In this document: one piece after another, positions 17,763-26,620 of the stretch
Numbering within the stretch: position 1 is the first letter of the stretch
How the letters are laid out: every line of letters begins with the position of its first letter
Notes under the pieces: model-generated
Database searches by the model: none
What the model was told of the DNA's origin: nothing
What the model saw: only the letters and a program-made list of their open reading frames with translations
Assembly (NCBI GenBank): GCA_035535315.1
Contig: DATLQD010000074.1
Span: 12,385-76,384, forward strand
DNA length: 64,000 bases
Origin: DASQGA01 sp035535315
GTDB lineage: Bacteria; Actinomycetota; Thermoleophilia; Gaiellales; Gaiellaceae
Direction: 5' to 3'
Made by a program: the position numbers and the translations under genes

Positions 17763-18557
17763 TCAGACGCCGATCGGATGCCACACGGTTTTTAGCTCGA
17801 GGAAAGCCGCTGCATGCCAGGGGGAATAGCCGTCACCGTTTCGTACGACGCGCTTCACGTTGTCGGCAGCCAGGCGCTCGAGCTCCGTCGAGTCTCCCAC
17901 GATTCCAGCCAGATCGAGCGCGTTCACGTCCATGTGGCCGGCAAGTACCGGGCAGAGCTCGCTCTTACGCCCCGTCAGGACGTTGACCGTCCCGCCGGGT
18001 ACGTCCGACGTCGCAAGGACTTCGGCGAGGGTGATCGCGGCGAGAGGCCGTCGCTCCGACGCCAGGACCACGACTGCGTTTCCCCCGACGAGGGCCGGAG
18101 CGACGCGCTCGACGAGCCCAAGGAGGGGCGGCTCTTCCGGGGCGACGATTCCAGCCACCCCTGTCGGCTCCGGGATCGTGAAGTTGAAGTAGGGCCCGGC
18201 AACCGGATTCGATGTCCCGAGCACCTGAGCGAGCTTGTCCGCCCAGCCCGCGTACCACACCCATGTGTCTATGGCAGCGTCGACCTCTGCCTGACTGCCG
18301 ACCAACTCCTCGAACTGAGCCCGGCGACCCTCCATCATCTCGGCGACGCGGTACAGAACCTGCCCGCGGTTGTAGGCGGTCATCCCCGCCCATTTCGGGA
18401 AGGCTTCCCGGGCGGTCCGAACGGCGTCCCGCACGTCCTTCCTCGACCCGAGCGCAACGTTCGCCCCCTCGATCTCGTACGAGCGGCCGGATTCGGAGCG
18501 CGGAAACGCGCCCCCGATGAAGAGCTTGTACGTCTTGGCGACCGGAAGTCTCGTCAA
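17763..18557 (-). CDS. Truncated, non-catalytic aldehyde dehydrogenase-like protein
   Basis: 264-residue relative of the N-terminal (NAD-binding) half of the neighbouring ALDH, followed by a short unrelated tail. Shared blocks: LFIGGAFPRSESGRSYEI, WYAGWADKLAQVLG and VAPALVGGNAVVVLASERRPL. Key residues are gone: PWNFP has become PEEPP, the KPAE lysine motif reads ASERR, and the catalytic half with Glu and Cys is missing. Frame is intact over 264 codons and begins with TTG, overlapping the full ALDH stop as TTGA, so it is translated with it. A structural or regulatory subunit of the ALDH is the simplest idea, unproven. Confidence 0.8.
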   Translation of the reverse strand: MTRLPVAKTYKLFIGGAFPRSESGRSYEIEGANVALGSRKDVRDAVRTAREAFPKWAGMTAYNRGQVLYRVAEMMEGRRAQFEELVGSQAEVDAAIDTWVWYAGWADKLAQVLGTSNPVAGPYFNFTIPEPTGVAGIVAPEEPPLLGLVERVAPALVGGNAVVVLASERRPLAAITLAEVLATSDVPGGTVNVLTGRKSELCPVLAGHMDVNALDLAGIVGDSTELERLAADNVKRVVRNGDGYSPWHAAAFLELKTVWHPIGV

Positions 18558-20032
18558 TCGAACCTCACGTAGGCCTCGAGACCGTGCAGGCCTCCCTCGC
18601 GACCGAACCCGGACTCCTTATAGCCGCCGAACGGCGAGGTCGGGTCGAAGCGGTTGTAGGTGTTCGCCCAGACGACGCCGGCCCGCAGCCGCTGGGCCAT
18701 CGAGAGGATACGGGAGCCCTTCTCGGTCCAGACCCCGGCGGCGAGCCCATACGGCGTGTTGTTCGCCTTCTCGACCGCTTCGTCGGGCGTCCGGAACGTC
18801 AGGACCGACAAGACCGGCCCGAAGATCTCCTCCTGGGCGATGCGGTAGCTCTGTGCCACGTTGGTGAACACCGTCGGCGCGAACCACCAACCCTTCTCGG
18901 GCAGACGACATTCGGGCTGGAAGACATCGGCTCCCTCCTCCTCGCCGCTTCGGACGAGCTCCTGGATCCGCTCGAGCTGAGCCTTCGAGTTGATCGCGCC
19001 GATGTCCGTGTTCTTGTCGAGCGGGTCGCCGACGCGGAGGTTCGACATCCGCCGCTTCAGCTTCTGGATCGTCTGATCGTAGATCGACTCCTGCACGAGA
19101 AGCCTCGACCCGGCACAGCAGACGTGGCCCTGGTTGAAGTAGATGCCGTTGACGATTCCCTCGACCGCCTGGTCGAGCGGCGCGTCGTCGAAGATGACGT
19201 TGGCGGCCTTCCCGCCAAGCTCGAGTGTCAACTTCTTTTTCGTGCCGGCAAGGGCGCGTTGGATTTCCTTACCCACCTCGGTGGAGCCGGTGAACGCAAC
19301 CTTGTCGACGTCCGGATGCTTGACGAGCTCGGAACCGGCGCGGCCGTCGCCGGTAACGATGTTGACGACACCTGGGGGCACCTGGGCCTGCCGGAGGACA
19401 TCGGCAAAGAGAAGCGCAGTCAGCGGCGTCGTCTCGGCCGGCTTCAGGACGACGGTGTTGCCCGCCGCGAGGGCGGGTGCGACCTTCCAGGCCAGCATGA
19501 GCATCGGAAAGTTCCACGGGATGACCTGAGCGGCGACCCCGAGCGGCCTCGGCGTCCTGTTCGGGAAGGCGTACTCGAGCTTGTCGGCCCAGCCGGCGTA
19601 GTAGAAGAAGTGCGCCGCTGCGAGCGGAAGGTCGACGTCGCGCGATTCGCGGATCGGCTTGCCGCCGTCGAGCGACTCGAGCACGGCGAACTCGCGCGCG
19701 CGCTCCTGGAGGATGCGCGCGATCCGGTAGATGACCTTGGCCCGCTCGCCCGCCGGCCAGGACGACCAGCCGTTCTCGAAGGCGTCGCGTGCAGCGCCGA
19801 CTGCTGCGTCGACGTCCTCGGCACCGCCGTACGCGACGTCTGCAAGCTCTTCCTCGCTGGAAGGGCTGACGGAGGGGTGGAACTCGCCGGAGCGCGGCTC
19901 GACGAACTCACCCCCGATGAAGAGGCCGTACCGATCCTCGAGCTTGACAAGGTCCCTCGACTCGAGCGCGGGGGCGTACTCGAACGCAGACGGGACCAGC
20001 GAGCGATCCTGCTTCTTGTCGATCTCAGTCAA
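18554..20032 (-). CDS. Aldehyde dehydrogenase, NAD(P)-dependent
   Basis: Oxidises an aldehyde to the acid. 492 aa; NAD fold motifs IPWNFPMLM and VLKPAETTPL, FTGSTEVGKEI, catalytic Glu in LELGGK and catalytic Cys in GHVCCAGSR (about 305), and EEIFGPVLSVL. Begins with TTG, overlapping the deoC stop by 8 bp (TTGACTGA). Placed between deoC and the truncated ALDH-like gene. DeoC releases acetaldehyde from deoxyribose 5-phosphate, so acetaldehyde is a plausible substrate, inferred only from context. Confidence 0.93.
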   Translation of the reverse strand: MTEIDKKQDRSLVPSAFEYAPALESRDLVKLEDRYGLFIGGEFVEPRSGEFHPSVSPSSEEELADVAYGGAEDVDAAVGAARDAFENGWSSWPAGERAKVIYRIARILQERAREFAVLESLDGGKPIRESRDVDLPLAAAHFFYYAGWADKLEYAFPNRTPRPLGVAAQVIPWNFPMLMLAWKVAPALAAGNTVVLKPAETTPLTALLFADVLRQAQVPPGVVNIVTGDGRAGSELVKHPDVDKVAFTGSTEVGKEIQRALAGTKKKLTLELGGKAANVIFDDAPLDQAVEGIVNGIYFNQGHVCCAGSRLLVQESIYDQTIQKLKRRMSNLRVGDPLDKNTDIGAINSKAQLERIQELVRSGEEEGADVFQPECRLPEKGWWFAPTVFTNVAQSYRIAQEEIFGPVLSVLTFRTPDEAVEKANNTPYGLAAGVWTEKGSRILSMAQRLRAGVVWANTYNRFDPTSPFGGYKESGFGREGGLHGLEAYVRFD

Positions 20033-20963
20033 GCGTGAAGTAGTCCGGGCTCTGGTAACGCCCAGTTTTCTCCTTCCTGATCTGGAGGAGCAAGTCGTTC
20101 AGAAGCGAGGAAGCCCCGAAGCGGAAGAGGTCGGGCGTCAGCCACTCGGGGCCGAGGGTCTCGTTGACGACCACGAGGTACTGGACTGCCTGCTTCGCCC
20201 GGCGGATGCCGCCCGCCGGCTTGACGCCGATCCGCTTGCCCGTCTCCTCGAAGACGTCGCGGACCGCCTCGAGCATGACCAGCGTGACAGGGAGCGTCGC
20301 GGCCGGGTTGATCTTCCCGGTCGACGTCTTCACGAAGTCCGCGCCGCCCGCGATCGCGAGGAGGCTCGCCCTGCGGACGTTGTCGTACGTGCCTAGTTCG
20401 CCGGTCTCGAGAATCACCTTCAGGTGCGCGCCGCCGATCGCCTCCTTGACCTGCCGCACCTCGTCGTACACCTTGGCGTAGTTCCCCGAGAGGAAGGCGC
20501 CGCGGTCGATCACCATGTCGATCTCGTGGGCGCCCAACTCGGCAGCCCGGCGCGCATCCTCGACCTTGATGTCCGTCGGCGACTGGCCGGACGGGAAGGC
20601 CGTTGCGACCGAGGCGACCTTGACGCCCGTGTCCTTGACGCGCTCGAGCGCGTGCGGAACGAGGTTCGGGTAGACGCAGACGGCCGCGACAGAGGGGATC
20701 GTCGGATCGACAGGATCGGGCCGGATCGCCTTCGACGCGAGGGCTGCAACTTTTCCAGGCGTATCTGACCCTTCGAGCGTTGTCAGGTCGGTCATCCGGA
20801 CGGCGAGCTCGAGCGCGAAGAGCTTCGACTCGCGCTTGATCGAGCGCTTGGCAAGCGTGGCTGCCCGCTCCTCGATCGCAACCTGGTCGACGGATCCGAT
20901 CTTCGGCAGTCGAGGCAGGAGCGGCAGCTCGAAACCGTGCGGGAGAGCGGGCGCCTGCGCCAT
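20025..20963 (-). CDS. deoC: Deoxyribose-phosphate aldolase
   Basis: Splits 2-deoxy-D-ribose 5-phosphate into glyceraldehyde 3-phosphate and acetaldehyde. Class I aldolase: Schiff-base Lys in DFVKTSTGK, second Lys in GVKPAGGIR, plus CVYPNLV and VIDRGAFLSG. At 312 aa it is of the longer actinobacterial type, with an N-terminal extension of about 50 residues. I take the ATG at 20963; a TTG two codons upstream is also possible. Heads a unit with the two ALDH-family genes, which suggests use of deoxynucleosides as carbon source. Confidence 0.94.
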   Translation of the reverse strand: MAQAPALPHGFELPLLPRLPKIGSVDQVAIEERAATLAKRSIKRESKLFALELAVRMTDLTTLEGSDTPGKVAALASKAIRPDPVDPTIPSVAAVCVYPNLVPHALERVKDTGVKVASVATAFPSGQSPTDIKVEDARRAAELGAHEIDMVIDRGAFLSGNYAKVYDEVRQVKEAIGGAHLKVILETGELGTYDNVRRASLLAIAGGADFVKTSTGKINPAATLPVTLVMLEAVRDVFEETGKRIGVKPAGGIRRAKQAVQYLVVVNETLGPEWLTPDLFRFGASSLLNDLLLQIRKEKTGRYQSPDYFTLD

Positions 20964-20998
20964 GGTCAAAGTCTAGCCCCGCAGCTCGAGCCCGCCGG

Positions 20999-22498
20999 CT
21001 ACCCCGCGACGACGAGCTCGTCGAGGAGTGGTGCGGTATCCAGCGCGTCGTAGCCGATCCGCTCCGCGACCTCCTCGCTGGACGGACGCGTGCCCTCCAG
21101 GAAGAGAACCCGCAGGAAGTCGCCGGTCTCGCTCCGCTCCCACCAGTCGGCCCCGATCGAGTCGCGCAAGTACGCACGAAGCTGCGCCGCGCGGATCCAG
21201 GCGCGGAGGTAGTCGGCTGAGTAGAAGCCGTCGTCCATGTCCGCGAGGTAGCCGTCCGGGCGGTAGCGAAACCGGATTGCCTCACGGAGGTTTTGGGCGT
21301 ACGTGTCAGCGTAGGCCGGCGCGTGCTCGAAGTCCGACCAGAGCTCGAGCTCGTAGTCGAGCTTCGCGGCGTAGCGCCGGAAGAGCAGCACCTCGAGGAA
21401 CCGCGCGCCCTCAGCATGATCGGCAGCGTCTTCGGCCTCCAGCTCGAAATGCTCTGCGTGCCAGGCCGGCTCGCGCGTGATCGACTCGACCAGGAACGAG
21501 TAGATCTCGGTCAGAGCGTGGTCGCGGGAGAGCCGGCGGAAGGTGTACGGCAGGTTGGGGTCGCAGCCCGCGTAGTGCAGAGCGTGCCCCGCTTCGTGGA
21601 GGAGTGCCTGGTAGTCGTGCAGGCCGCCCTGCGCGCGGGTGATCAGGTGCACGACCGACGGCGGGTCGGAAGCGATCACGCAGGCACGGGGATTCTTCTG
21701 CGGCCGGTCGTCGAGGTCGAGCTGGATCCGCGAGTCTGCGGCGAGGTCGAAGCCAAGCCGGGAGAGGGTCTCGAGGCACACTGGTACGGCGCGCTCGCGG
21801 GAATAGAGCTCCGCAAGCGGCGACATGCGCCGGATGTAGGAGACGTGCCAGGACATGGGCTCGTCCTCACGCTCCTCGCCGAGAATGCGGTCTACCCAGC
21901 GTTCGCGGAGGGGCGCAAAGGAGGCATCCTGCCGGCGGGCAGCGTCCGCGAGCCGGGCCGAGAGCACGCGCAGATCGATGCCTTTCGTCTCCTCGCTGCG
22001 CAGGACCGGATCGGGCACGCCGGTTATGTCAGCCTCGAGCGCTTCCGCCTTCCGCAGGAGCTCGAGCCGCTGCTCGTTGAACCCGGCGGAGCAGTCGGCC
22101 GCCAACCGCCCAAGCTCGTCGCGCTCCGCGTAGTCGTCGACCAGTGCGAGCCTCGCCTGCGCAGTCCGGAGCGGAACGGTCTCACCCTTGAACTCAACCC
22201 GCGCGGCGAGAACGTCGTTCTCGAGGCGATCCGACTCCTCCGCCAACTCGCGGACGATCAGGCCGCCGCCACAGGTCTCTCGGAGCCGGAAAAGCCGCTC
22301 GCGGATGTCTCCTTCGGGGGCCCCGTCCTCGGCGGCGTTGAGCTCCGCGTACTGCTCACGCGTGAACAGATCCTCGTACCGGGCCACGATCGCCGCCTGC
22401 TCGCTCGTCTCCTTCTCGCCAACTCGAACTGCACGAGCCTCCTCGGAGCGCTCGAAGAGGAACTGCGCCAGGCGGTCCTCGAATCGATCAGGGGTCAA
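20999..22498 (-). CDS. M3-like zinc metallopeptidase
   Basis: Predicted cytoplasmic oligopeptidase or carboxypeptidase of 499 aa. The zinc site is LLHEAGHAL with H301, E302 and H305, and a downstream Glu in HALTEIYSFLVES (about 330) would be the third ligand, as in M3/M32-type gluzincins. The rest is helical and rich in Glu/Arg, as in oligoendopeptidase F. No signal peptide. The TTG start is supported by AAAGGA at 22506-22511, seven nt upstream. Lies directly after era in orientation but with its own Shine-Dalgarno. Confidence 0.75.
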   Translation of the reverse strand: MTPDRFEDRLAQFLFERSEEARAVRVGEKETSEQAAIVARYEDLFTREQYAELNAAEDGAPEGDIRERLFRLRETCGGGLIVRELAEESDRLENDVLAARVEFKGETVPLRTAQARLALVDDYAERDELGRLAADCSAGFNEQRLELLRKAEALEADITGVPDPVLRSEETKGIDLRVLSARLADAARRQDASFAPLRERWVDRILGEEREDEPMSWHVSYIRRMSPLAELYSRERAVPVCLETLSRLGFDLAADSRIQLDLDDRPQKNPRACVIASDPPSVVHLITRAQGGLHDYQALLHEAGHALHYAGCDPNLPYTFRRLSRDHALTEIYSFLVESITREPAWHAEHFELEAEDAADHAEGARFLEVLLFRRYAAKLDYELELWSDFEHAPAYADTYAQNLREAIRFRYRPDGYLADMDDGFYSADYLRAWIRAAQLRAYLRDSIGADWWERSETGDFLRVLFLEGTRPSSEEVAERIGYDALDTAPLLDELVVAG

Positions 22499-22505
22499 CG
22501 CTGTG

Positions 22506-22511
22506 TCCTTT
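22506..22511 (-). promoter_or_regulatory. Ribosome binding site of the M3-like peptidase gene
   Basis: AAAGGA on the minus strand, seven nt from the TTG at 22498. It decides the non-ATG start; no ATG or GTG lies at a suitable distance. Confidence 0.6.
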
Positions 22512-22522
22512 CCGAGACTTGA

Positions 22523-23383
22523 TTAGATCCCAAGGCGCTCGAGGAGGTTCTCGTCGCGGCGCCAGCGGGGCCGTACCTTCACGATGAGCTCGAGGAACAC
22601 CTTCCGACCGAGCAGACGCTCGATCTCCGGTCGCGCCCGCGAGCCGATTGTCCGGATCATAGAGCCGCCCTTGCCGACCAGGATGCCTTTCTGGGACTCG
22701 GTCTCGACGTAGACGACCGCGCGGACGCGAGCTTCATCGATCTCCTCCACCTCGACTACGACCGAATGCGGAACCTCTTCGCGGGTCGCCTCCAGGGCCT
22801 GCTCCCGGACGAGCTCGCCGATCCGCTCGGTGGGCGAGAGATCCGTCACCTCACCGGGCGGAAAGTACTCGGGTCCTTCCGGAAGGACGGCGGCCAGCGA
22901 TTCGCGCAGCGCATCGACACCCTCGCCGGACCGCGCGCTCACGGGATGCAGCTCCTGGAACGGGCCCAGCTCCGCGGCCCGCGTGATCTGCTCGAGGACC
23001 TTGGGACGGGCGACGCGGTCGATTTTGTTGACGGCGATGACGACCGGCGCGGAACCGCCGAACACGCGCTCGGCGATGAAGCGGTCCCCCGCTCCGATCG
23101 CCTCGTCGGCCGCGAGCACGAACAGGACGCCGTCCACGTCCTCGAAGGACGAGTCGACGGTTCGCTGCATACGCTCGGTCAGCGCGTCGCGGGGCCGCTG
23201 GAACCCGGGTAGGTCTGCCAAGACGAGCTGGAACCCGTCCCCATTCGCTACGCCGCTGACCCGCCTCCTCGTCGTCTGGGGCTTGTCGGACGCGATCGCG
23301 ATCTTCTCGCCGCAAAGTGCGTTCACGAGGGTCGATTTGCCCACGTTCGGCCTGCCGGCGACCGCGACGAACCCGCTCCTCAA
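22523..23383 (-). CDS. era: GTPase Era
   Basis: Ras-like GTPase needed for 16S rRNA maturation and 30S assembly. 286 aa: G1 GRPNVGKST (10-18), G2 region KPQTTRRRV, G3 DLPGFQ (DTPG in E. coli), G4 NKIDRV, then a C-terminal KH domain with GKGGSMIRTIGSRARPEIERLLG. Begins with TTG and overlaps the cdd stop as TTGA. With ybeY and phoH just upstream this is the common ribosome-maturation cluster. Confidence 0.95.
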   Translation of the reverse strand: MRSGFVAVAGRPNVGKSTLVNALCGEKIAIASDKPQTTRRRVSGVANGDGFQLVLADLPGFQRPRDALTERMQRTVDSSFEDVDGVLFVLAADEAIGAGDRFIAERVFGGSAPVVIAVNKIDRVARPKVLEQITRAAELGPFQELHPVSARSGEGVDALRESLAAVLPEGPEYFPPGEVTDLSPTERIGELVREQALEATREEVPHSVVVEVEEIDEARVRAVVYVETESQKGILVGKGGSMIRTIGSRARPEIERLLGRKVFLELIVKVRPRWRRDENLLERLGI

Positions 23384-23742
23384 AGATCGAAGGTGTCGGG
23401 CAGGAGTTCGTCGGGCCGGCGGACCAGCACCGCCCCCTGGTGGTCGAACACAACGCGGTCGACGCCGAACTCATGCATCCACTGGCGGCAGCCCCCACAC
23501 GGTGAGGCGGTGACCGCAAGGGCCTCGACATCCCCCGGCCGGATCCCCTCAGCGACCGCGCGGGAGAGCGCCGCACGCTCGGCGCATACGCCGAGCGGAT
23601 ACGACGCGTTCTCGACATTGACGCCGGTGATCACCCGGCCGTCGCGCGCGAGCACGGCCGCGCCCACATGGAACTTCGAGTACGGCGCGTAGGCGGCCTT
23701 GGCCGTCGTCCGAGCCTCCACGAGGAGCTCGTCGTCCGTCAC
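23380..23742 (-). CDS. cdd: Cytidine deaminase
   Basis: Zinc-dependent hydrolysis of (deoxy)cytidine to (deoxy)uridine. 120 aa from a GTG at 23742. Zinc and catalytic residues are present: C53 and E55 in VCAERAAL, C82 and C85 in PCGGCRQ; YSKFHVGAAV and NVENASYPLG are family motifs. Its start overlaps the upstream gene stop as GTGA and its stop overlaps era as TTGA. Upstream in-frame sequence is the shadow of the neighbouring gene. Confidence 0.95.
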   Translation of the reverse strand: MTDDELLVEARTTAKAAYAPYSKFHVGAAVLARDGRVITGVNVENASYPLGVCAERAALSRAVAEGIRPGDVEALAVTASPCGGCRQWMHEFGVDRVVFDHQGAVLVRRPDELLPDTFDL

Positions 23743-24455
23743 TCGACGACCTGGAAGAGGATCATCGATACGAGCGTACCGAGCAGGCCGCCGTAGAGCA
23801 CTTCGAGCGGCGAATGGATCCCCGACTCGACGCGGGTCTGCGCCACCAGCAGCGCCAGCACGAAGGTCAGCGAGGAGACGAGGACGCGGTACTCGAACGA
23901 CTGGGTGATGAACGTGATCGCCATCCACGTGCCGAAGGCCAGCGCCGCGTGGCCGGACGGCAGCCCGCCGCGGAGCGGCGTCCCGCGGCCCGTGATCGCC
24001 TTCGTGATGATCACGAAGAGCATCGTCAAGACGAGGGCGATCACCGTCAGGCGAAGTGGCGCCTCGCGGATCCGGGTCACGAGCCGGTAGCTCGGCTCCC
24101 CGAGCTTGTCCTCGAAGACCAGGTAGCCGACGACGAGCGCCGTCACGGAGGAGATGAGGACGGCGCCCGCGGCCATGTCCTTCGCTGCCTTCGCAAGAGG
24201 GTCGAACGTGGGCGTCGAGATGTCGAGGGTGGCCTCGATCGCCGTGTTGATCATCTCCGTGATGAGGACAAAGGCGATCACCACGAGGAGCGCGGCCAGC
24301 TCGAGCTTCGTGACGCCGTAGATGAACGCGAGGATCAGGACGCCAGTCGCCACCGCGAAGTGGATTCGCATGTTGCGCTCGCTGCGGAGCACGTGGATGA
24401 CGCCCTCGAAGGCGTAGTTGAAGCTCTGGATGATCGAGGGCGTCCGGCGAGCCAA
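23739..24455 (-). CDS. DgkA-type lipid kinase fused to a PAP2-type phosphatase
   Basis: Two membrane domains in one 238-residue chain, starting with TTG at 24455. Residues 1-120 are diacylglycerol/undecaprenol kinase: FEGVIHVLRSERNMRIH, and EMINTAIEATLD with E67, N70 and E74. Residues 140-238 are PAP2-like: LPSGHAALAFG with H169, and TRVESGIHSPLE with R208 and H214. The third PAP2 motif ends in Glu (218) where Asp is usual and the first KxxxxxxRP motif is not evident. Undecaprenol/undecaprenyl phosphate recycling is the likely setting. Kinase and phosphatase on one chain is notable; the phosphatase half may be inactive. Confidence 0.85.
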   Translation of the reverse strand: MARRTPSIIQSFNYAFEGVIHVLRSERNMRIHFAVATGVLILAFIYGVTKLELAALLVVIAFVLITEMINTAIEATLDISTPTFDPLAKAAKDMAAGAVLISSVTALVVGYLVFEDKLGEPSYRLVTRIREAPLRLTVIALVLTMLFVIITKAITGRGTPLRGGLPSGHAALAFGTWMAITFITQSFEYRVLVSSLTFVLALLVAQTRVESGIHSPLEVLYGGLLGTLVSMILFQVVE

Positions 24456-24460
24456 AGCGA

Positions 24461-24838
24461 CTACCCCGCCAGCTCGAGCTCGCGGCGCTCCATCTTCGGC
24501 CCGTGCTCGTACCCGAGCAGGTGGAGAAGCCCGTGGATGAGCGGCTCCCGCCACTCGTCACCCACCACCTGCGGGCAGAGGACGACGTCGCCGAGCTGGC
24601 GTGGTACCCCGTCGGACAGCGGCTCGTGGGCATCGATCGGAAAAGAAAGAACGTCCGTGGGCTCATCCACGCCCAGGTGCTCCCGCTTCAGCCGACGCAT
24701 CTCTTCGGGAGCGGCGAAGGCGAGCCCGAGGTCGCCCTCATCGAGCCCTTCGGCGGCCAGCGCCCATCGGCAGAGCTCGACCGCGGCGGCGGTGTCCACG
24801 TCGACGCCGCTCCGGTTCGACACTTCGACCTCGATCAT
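24461..24838 (-). CDS. ybeY: Endoribonuclease YbeY
   Basis: Metal-dependent RNase for 16S rRNA 3' end maturation and ribosome quality control. 125 aa with the zinc motif HGLLHLLGYEH (three His, about 102-112). Start ATG overlaps the phoH stop as ATGA. Follows phoH and precedes the DgkA fusion gene, cdd and era, the conserved bacterial order. Confidence 0.94.
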   Translation of the reverse strand: MIEVEVSNRSGVDVDTAAAVELCRWALAAEGLDEGDLGLAFAAPEEMRRLKREHLGVDEPTDVLSFPIDAHEPLSDGVPRQLGDVVLCPQVVGDEWREPLIHGLLHLLGYEHGPKMERRELELAG

Positions 24839-25794
24839 CGGCGGCGGTTGCCGCCGGTCTCCTCGGCGTGCTGCTTGTAGGCCTCGACGATCCGCTGCAC
24901 GAGCACGTGTCTGACCACGTCCTCGTTCCCGAGCTCCACGAACTCGATCCCGTCAACGGACGCGAGGATCTCGCGCACGCGAACGAGCCCGGAGGCCTGA
25001 TCGCGCGGCAGGTCGATCTGGGTCACGTCACCGGTGACGACCATCTTCGAGCCGAACCCAAGGCGGGTCAGGAACATCTGCATTTGCTCGGGTGAAGTGT
25101 TCTGGGCCTCGTCGAGGATGATGAAGGAGTCGTTCAAGGTTCGTCCTCGCATGAACGCGAGCGGCGCCACTTCGATCTGACCCTTCTCCAGGTAGGCGTT
25201 GACCCGGTCAGCATCGAGCATGTCGTACAGCGCGTCGAAGAGGGGCCGAAGGTACGGGTCGACCTTGGCCATTAGGTCCCCCGGGAGGAAGCCGAGCCTC
25301 TCCCCTGCCTCGACGGCGGGTCGGGTCAGGATGATCCTGCTCACCTGGCGCTCGGCCATCGCGTTCACCGCGAGCGCCATCGCAAGGTAGGTCTTGCCCG
25401 TGCCCGCCGGCCCGATCCCGAAAGCGATCGTGCGGCGGCGGATCGCCTCCACGTAGCGCTTCTGATTGACCGTCTTCGGCGTGATTTTCTTGCCACGGTG
25501 GCGCCAAACCACGTCTTCGAAGACGTCGCGGAGGTCGCGCGACTCGTCGAGCGCCGTCAGGACCGCGTCGACGGTCCCGGCCCCAATCGCATGGCCGCCC
25601 GACACGAGCTCGGCGAGTTCGTCGATCACGAGCCGCGCTTCGCCGACCTTGTCCTTCTCGCCCTCGAGCGTCAGCTGGTTCCCGCGAAGGAGAACCGCCA
25701 GCCCGAGACGGTTACGCAAGGCTCCGAGGATGCCGTCGTCGACGGTTGCGAGCTCGGCGGCGACCTCATTGGAGACTGAGAGAACTTCCTGCAA
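24835..25794 (-). CDS. phoH: PhoH-family ATPase
   Basis: P-loop ATPase of the PhoH family, linked to RNA metabolism. 319 aa: N-terminal KH-like segment (about 1-75), then Walker [12 protein letters not shown] (about 128-138), [20 protein letters not shown], Walker [11 protein letters not shown] and sensor [12 protein letters not shown]. Begins with TTG. Translationally coupled to ybeY. Confidence 0.94.
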   Translation of the reverse strand: MQEVLSVSNEVAAELATVDDGILGALRNRLGLAVLLRGNQLTLEGEKDKVGEARLVIDELAELVSGGHAIGAGTVDAVLTALDESRDLRDVFEDVVWRHRGKKITPKTVNQKRYVEAIRRRTIAFGIGPAGTGKTYLAMALAVNAMAERQVSRIILTRPAVEAGERLGFLPGDLMAKVDPYLRPLFDALYDMLDADRVNAYLEKGQIEVAPLAFMRGRTLNDSFIILDEAQNTSPEQMQMFLTRLGFGSKMVVTGDVTQIDLPRDQASGLVRVREILASVDGIEFVELGNEDVVRHVLVQRIVEAYKQHAEETGGNRRR

Positions 25795-25850
25795 CGGAGA
25801 CAGTGTAGAGCCCGTTCCGGCGCTGATTCCGCGGGGAAACCAGTCTGCGG

Positions 25851-26294
25851 CTAGGCGAGCTTCTCGCGGACGAGCCGGCTCACGGTCGAGCCGTCGGCCC
25901 GGCCGGATACCTGTGGCATGACGTCCGCCATCACGCGCCCGAGATCCCGGATCGACGTGGCGCCGGTCTCTGCGATCGCATTGTCGACGATCTGCTCGAG
26001 CTCCTCCTCGTCGATCGGCTCGGGCATGAACTCCTCGATGATCGAGTGCTCCAGCTCCTCCTGATCGGCCTGCTCGTCACGCCCAGCTGCCCGGAAGGCC
26101 TCTGCCGCCTCGGCGCGGCGCTTGCGCTCCCGCTGGAGCACCTGCAACTCCTCGTCGTCGTGGAGCGGGCGCTGCAGCTCCTTCTCCGCCGAGCGGAGCG
26201 AAGCCAACGTGAGCCGAAGCGTTCCGGCTCGCTTGCTGTCCCGGGCTCGCATCGCATCCTTGAGCTCGTCCTCGATCCGGGCGATCAGGCTCAT
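25851..26294 (-). CDS. GatB/YqeY domain protein
   Basis: 147-residue protein of the YqeY family, related to the tRNA-binding tail of GatB. Motifs: DELKDAMRARDSKRAGTLRL at the N terminus, EEFMPEPIDEEELEQIV in the middle and the C-terminal GRVMADVMPQVSGRADGSTVSRLVRE. Start ATG overlaps the HIT gene stop as ATGA. Exact role of the stand-alone family is not established. Confidence 0.92.
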   Translation of the reverse strand: MSLIARIEDELKDAMRARDSKRAGTLRLTLASLRSAEKELQRPLHDDEELQVLQRERKRRAEAAEAFRAAGRDEQADQEELEHSIIEEFMPEPIDEEELEQIVDNAIAETGATSIRDLGRVMADVMPQVSGRADGSTVSRLVREKLA

Positions 26295-26620
26295 CCGAAC
26301 CCACCGAGGGTGCCGCCGCCAAGGATGTGCCAGTGCAGGTGGAAGACGGTCTGCCCGGCACCCTCGCCCACGTTCACGATCACGCGGTAGTCCTCGAGCC
26401 CGGCCTCGCTGGCCGTCTCGGCGACGAACCGGACCATCCGTGCGACCTCCTCGTCCGGAAAGACGCTCACGTCGCGGAGACTCTCAACGTGCCGCTCCGG
26501 CAGAACGAGGAGATGGACGGGCGCCTTCGGATGGATGTCCTTGATTGCGACGAACCCATCTTCCTTGCGGACGTGGTCGCCGTCTCTCGCAAGCGTGCAG
26601 AAGAGGCACTCAGACGACAC
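26291..26620 (-). CDS. HIT-family nucleotide hydrolase
   Basis: 109-residue histidine-triad protein, from the GTG at 26620. Catalytic triad HLHWHILGG near the C terminus, preceded by the substrate loop NVGEGAGQTVFHLH, and the N-terminal CLFC that binds zinc in many members. Acts on nucleoside phosphoramidates or dinucleotides in related proteins. The start lies 11 bp inside the end of mtaB; longer upstream readings are shadow. Confidence 0.92.
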   Translation of the reverse strand: MSSECLFCTLARDGDHVRKEDGFVAIKDIHPKAPVHLLVLPERHVESLRDVSVFPDEEVARMVRFVAETASEAGLEDYRVIVNVGEGAGQTVFHLHWHILGGGTLGGFG

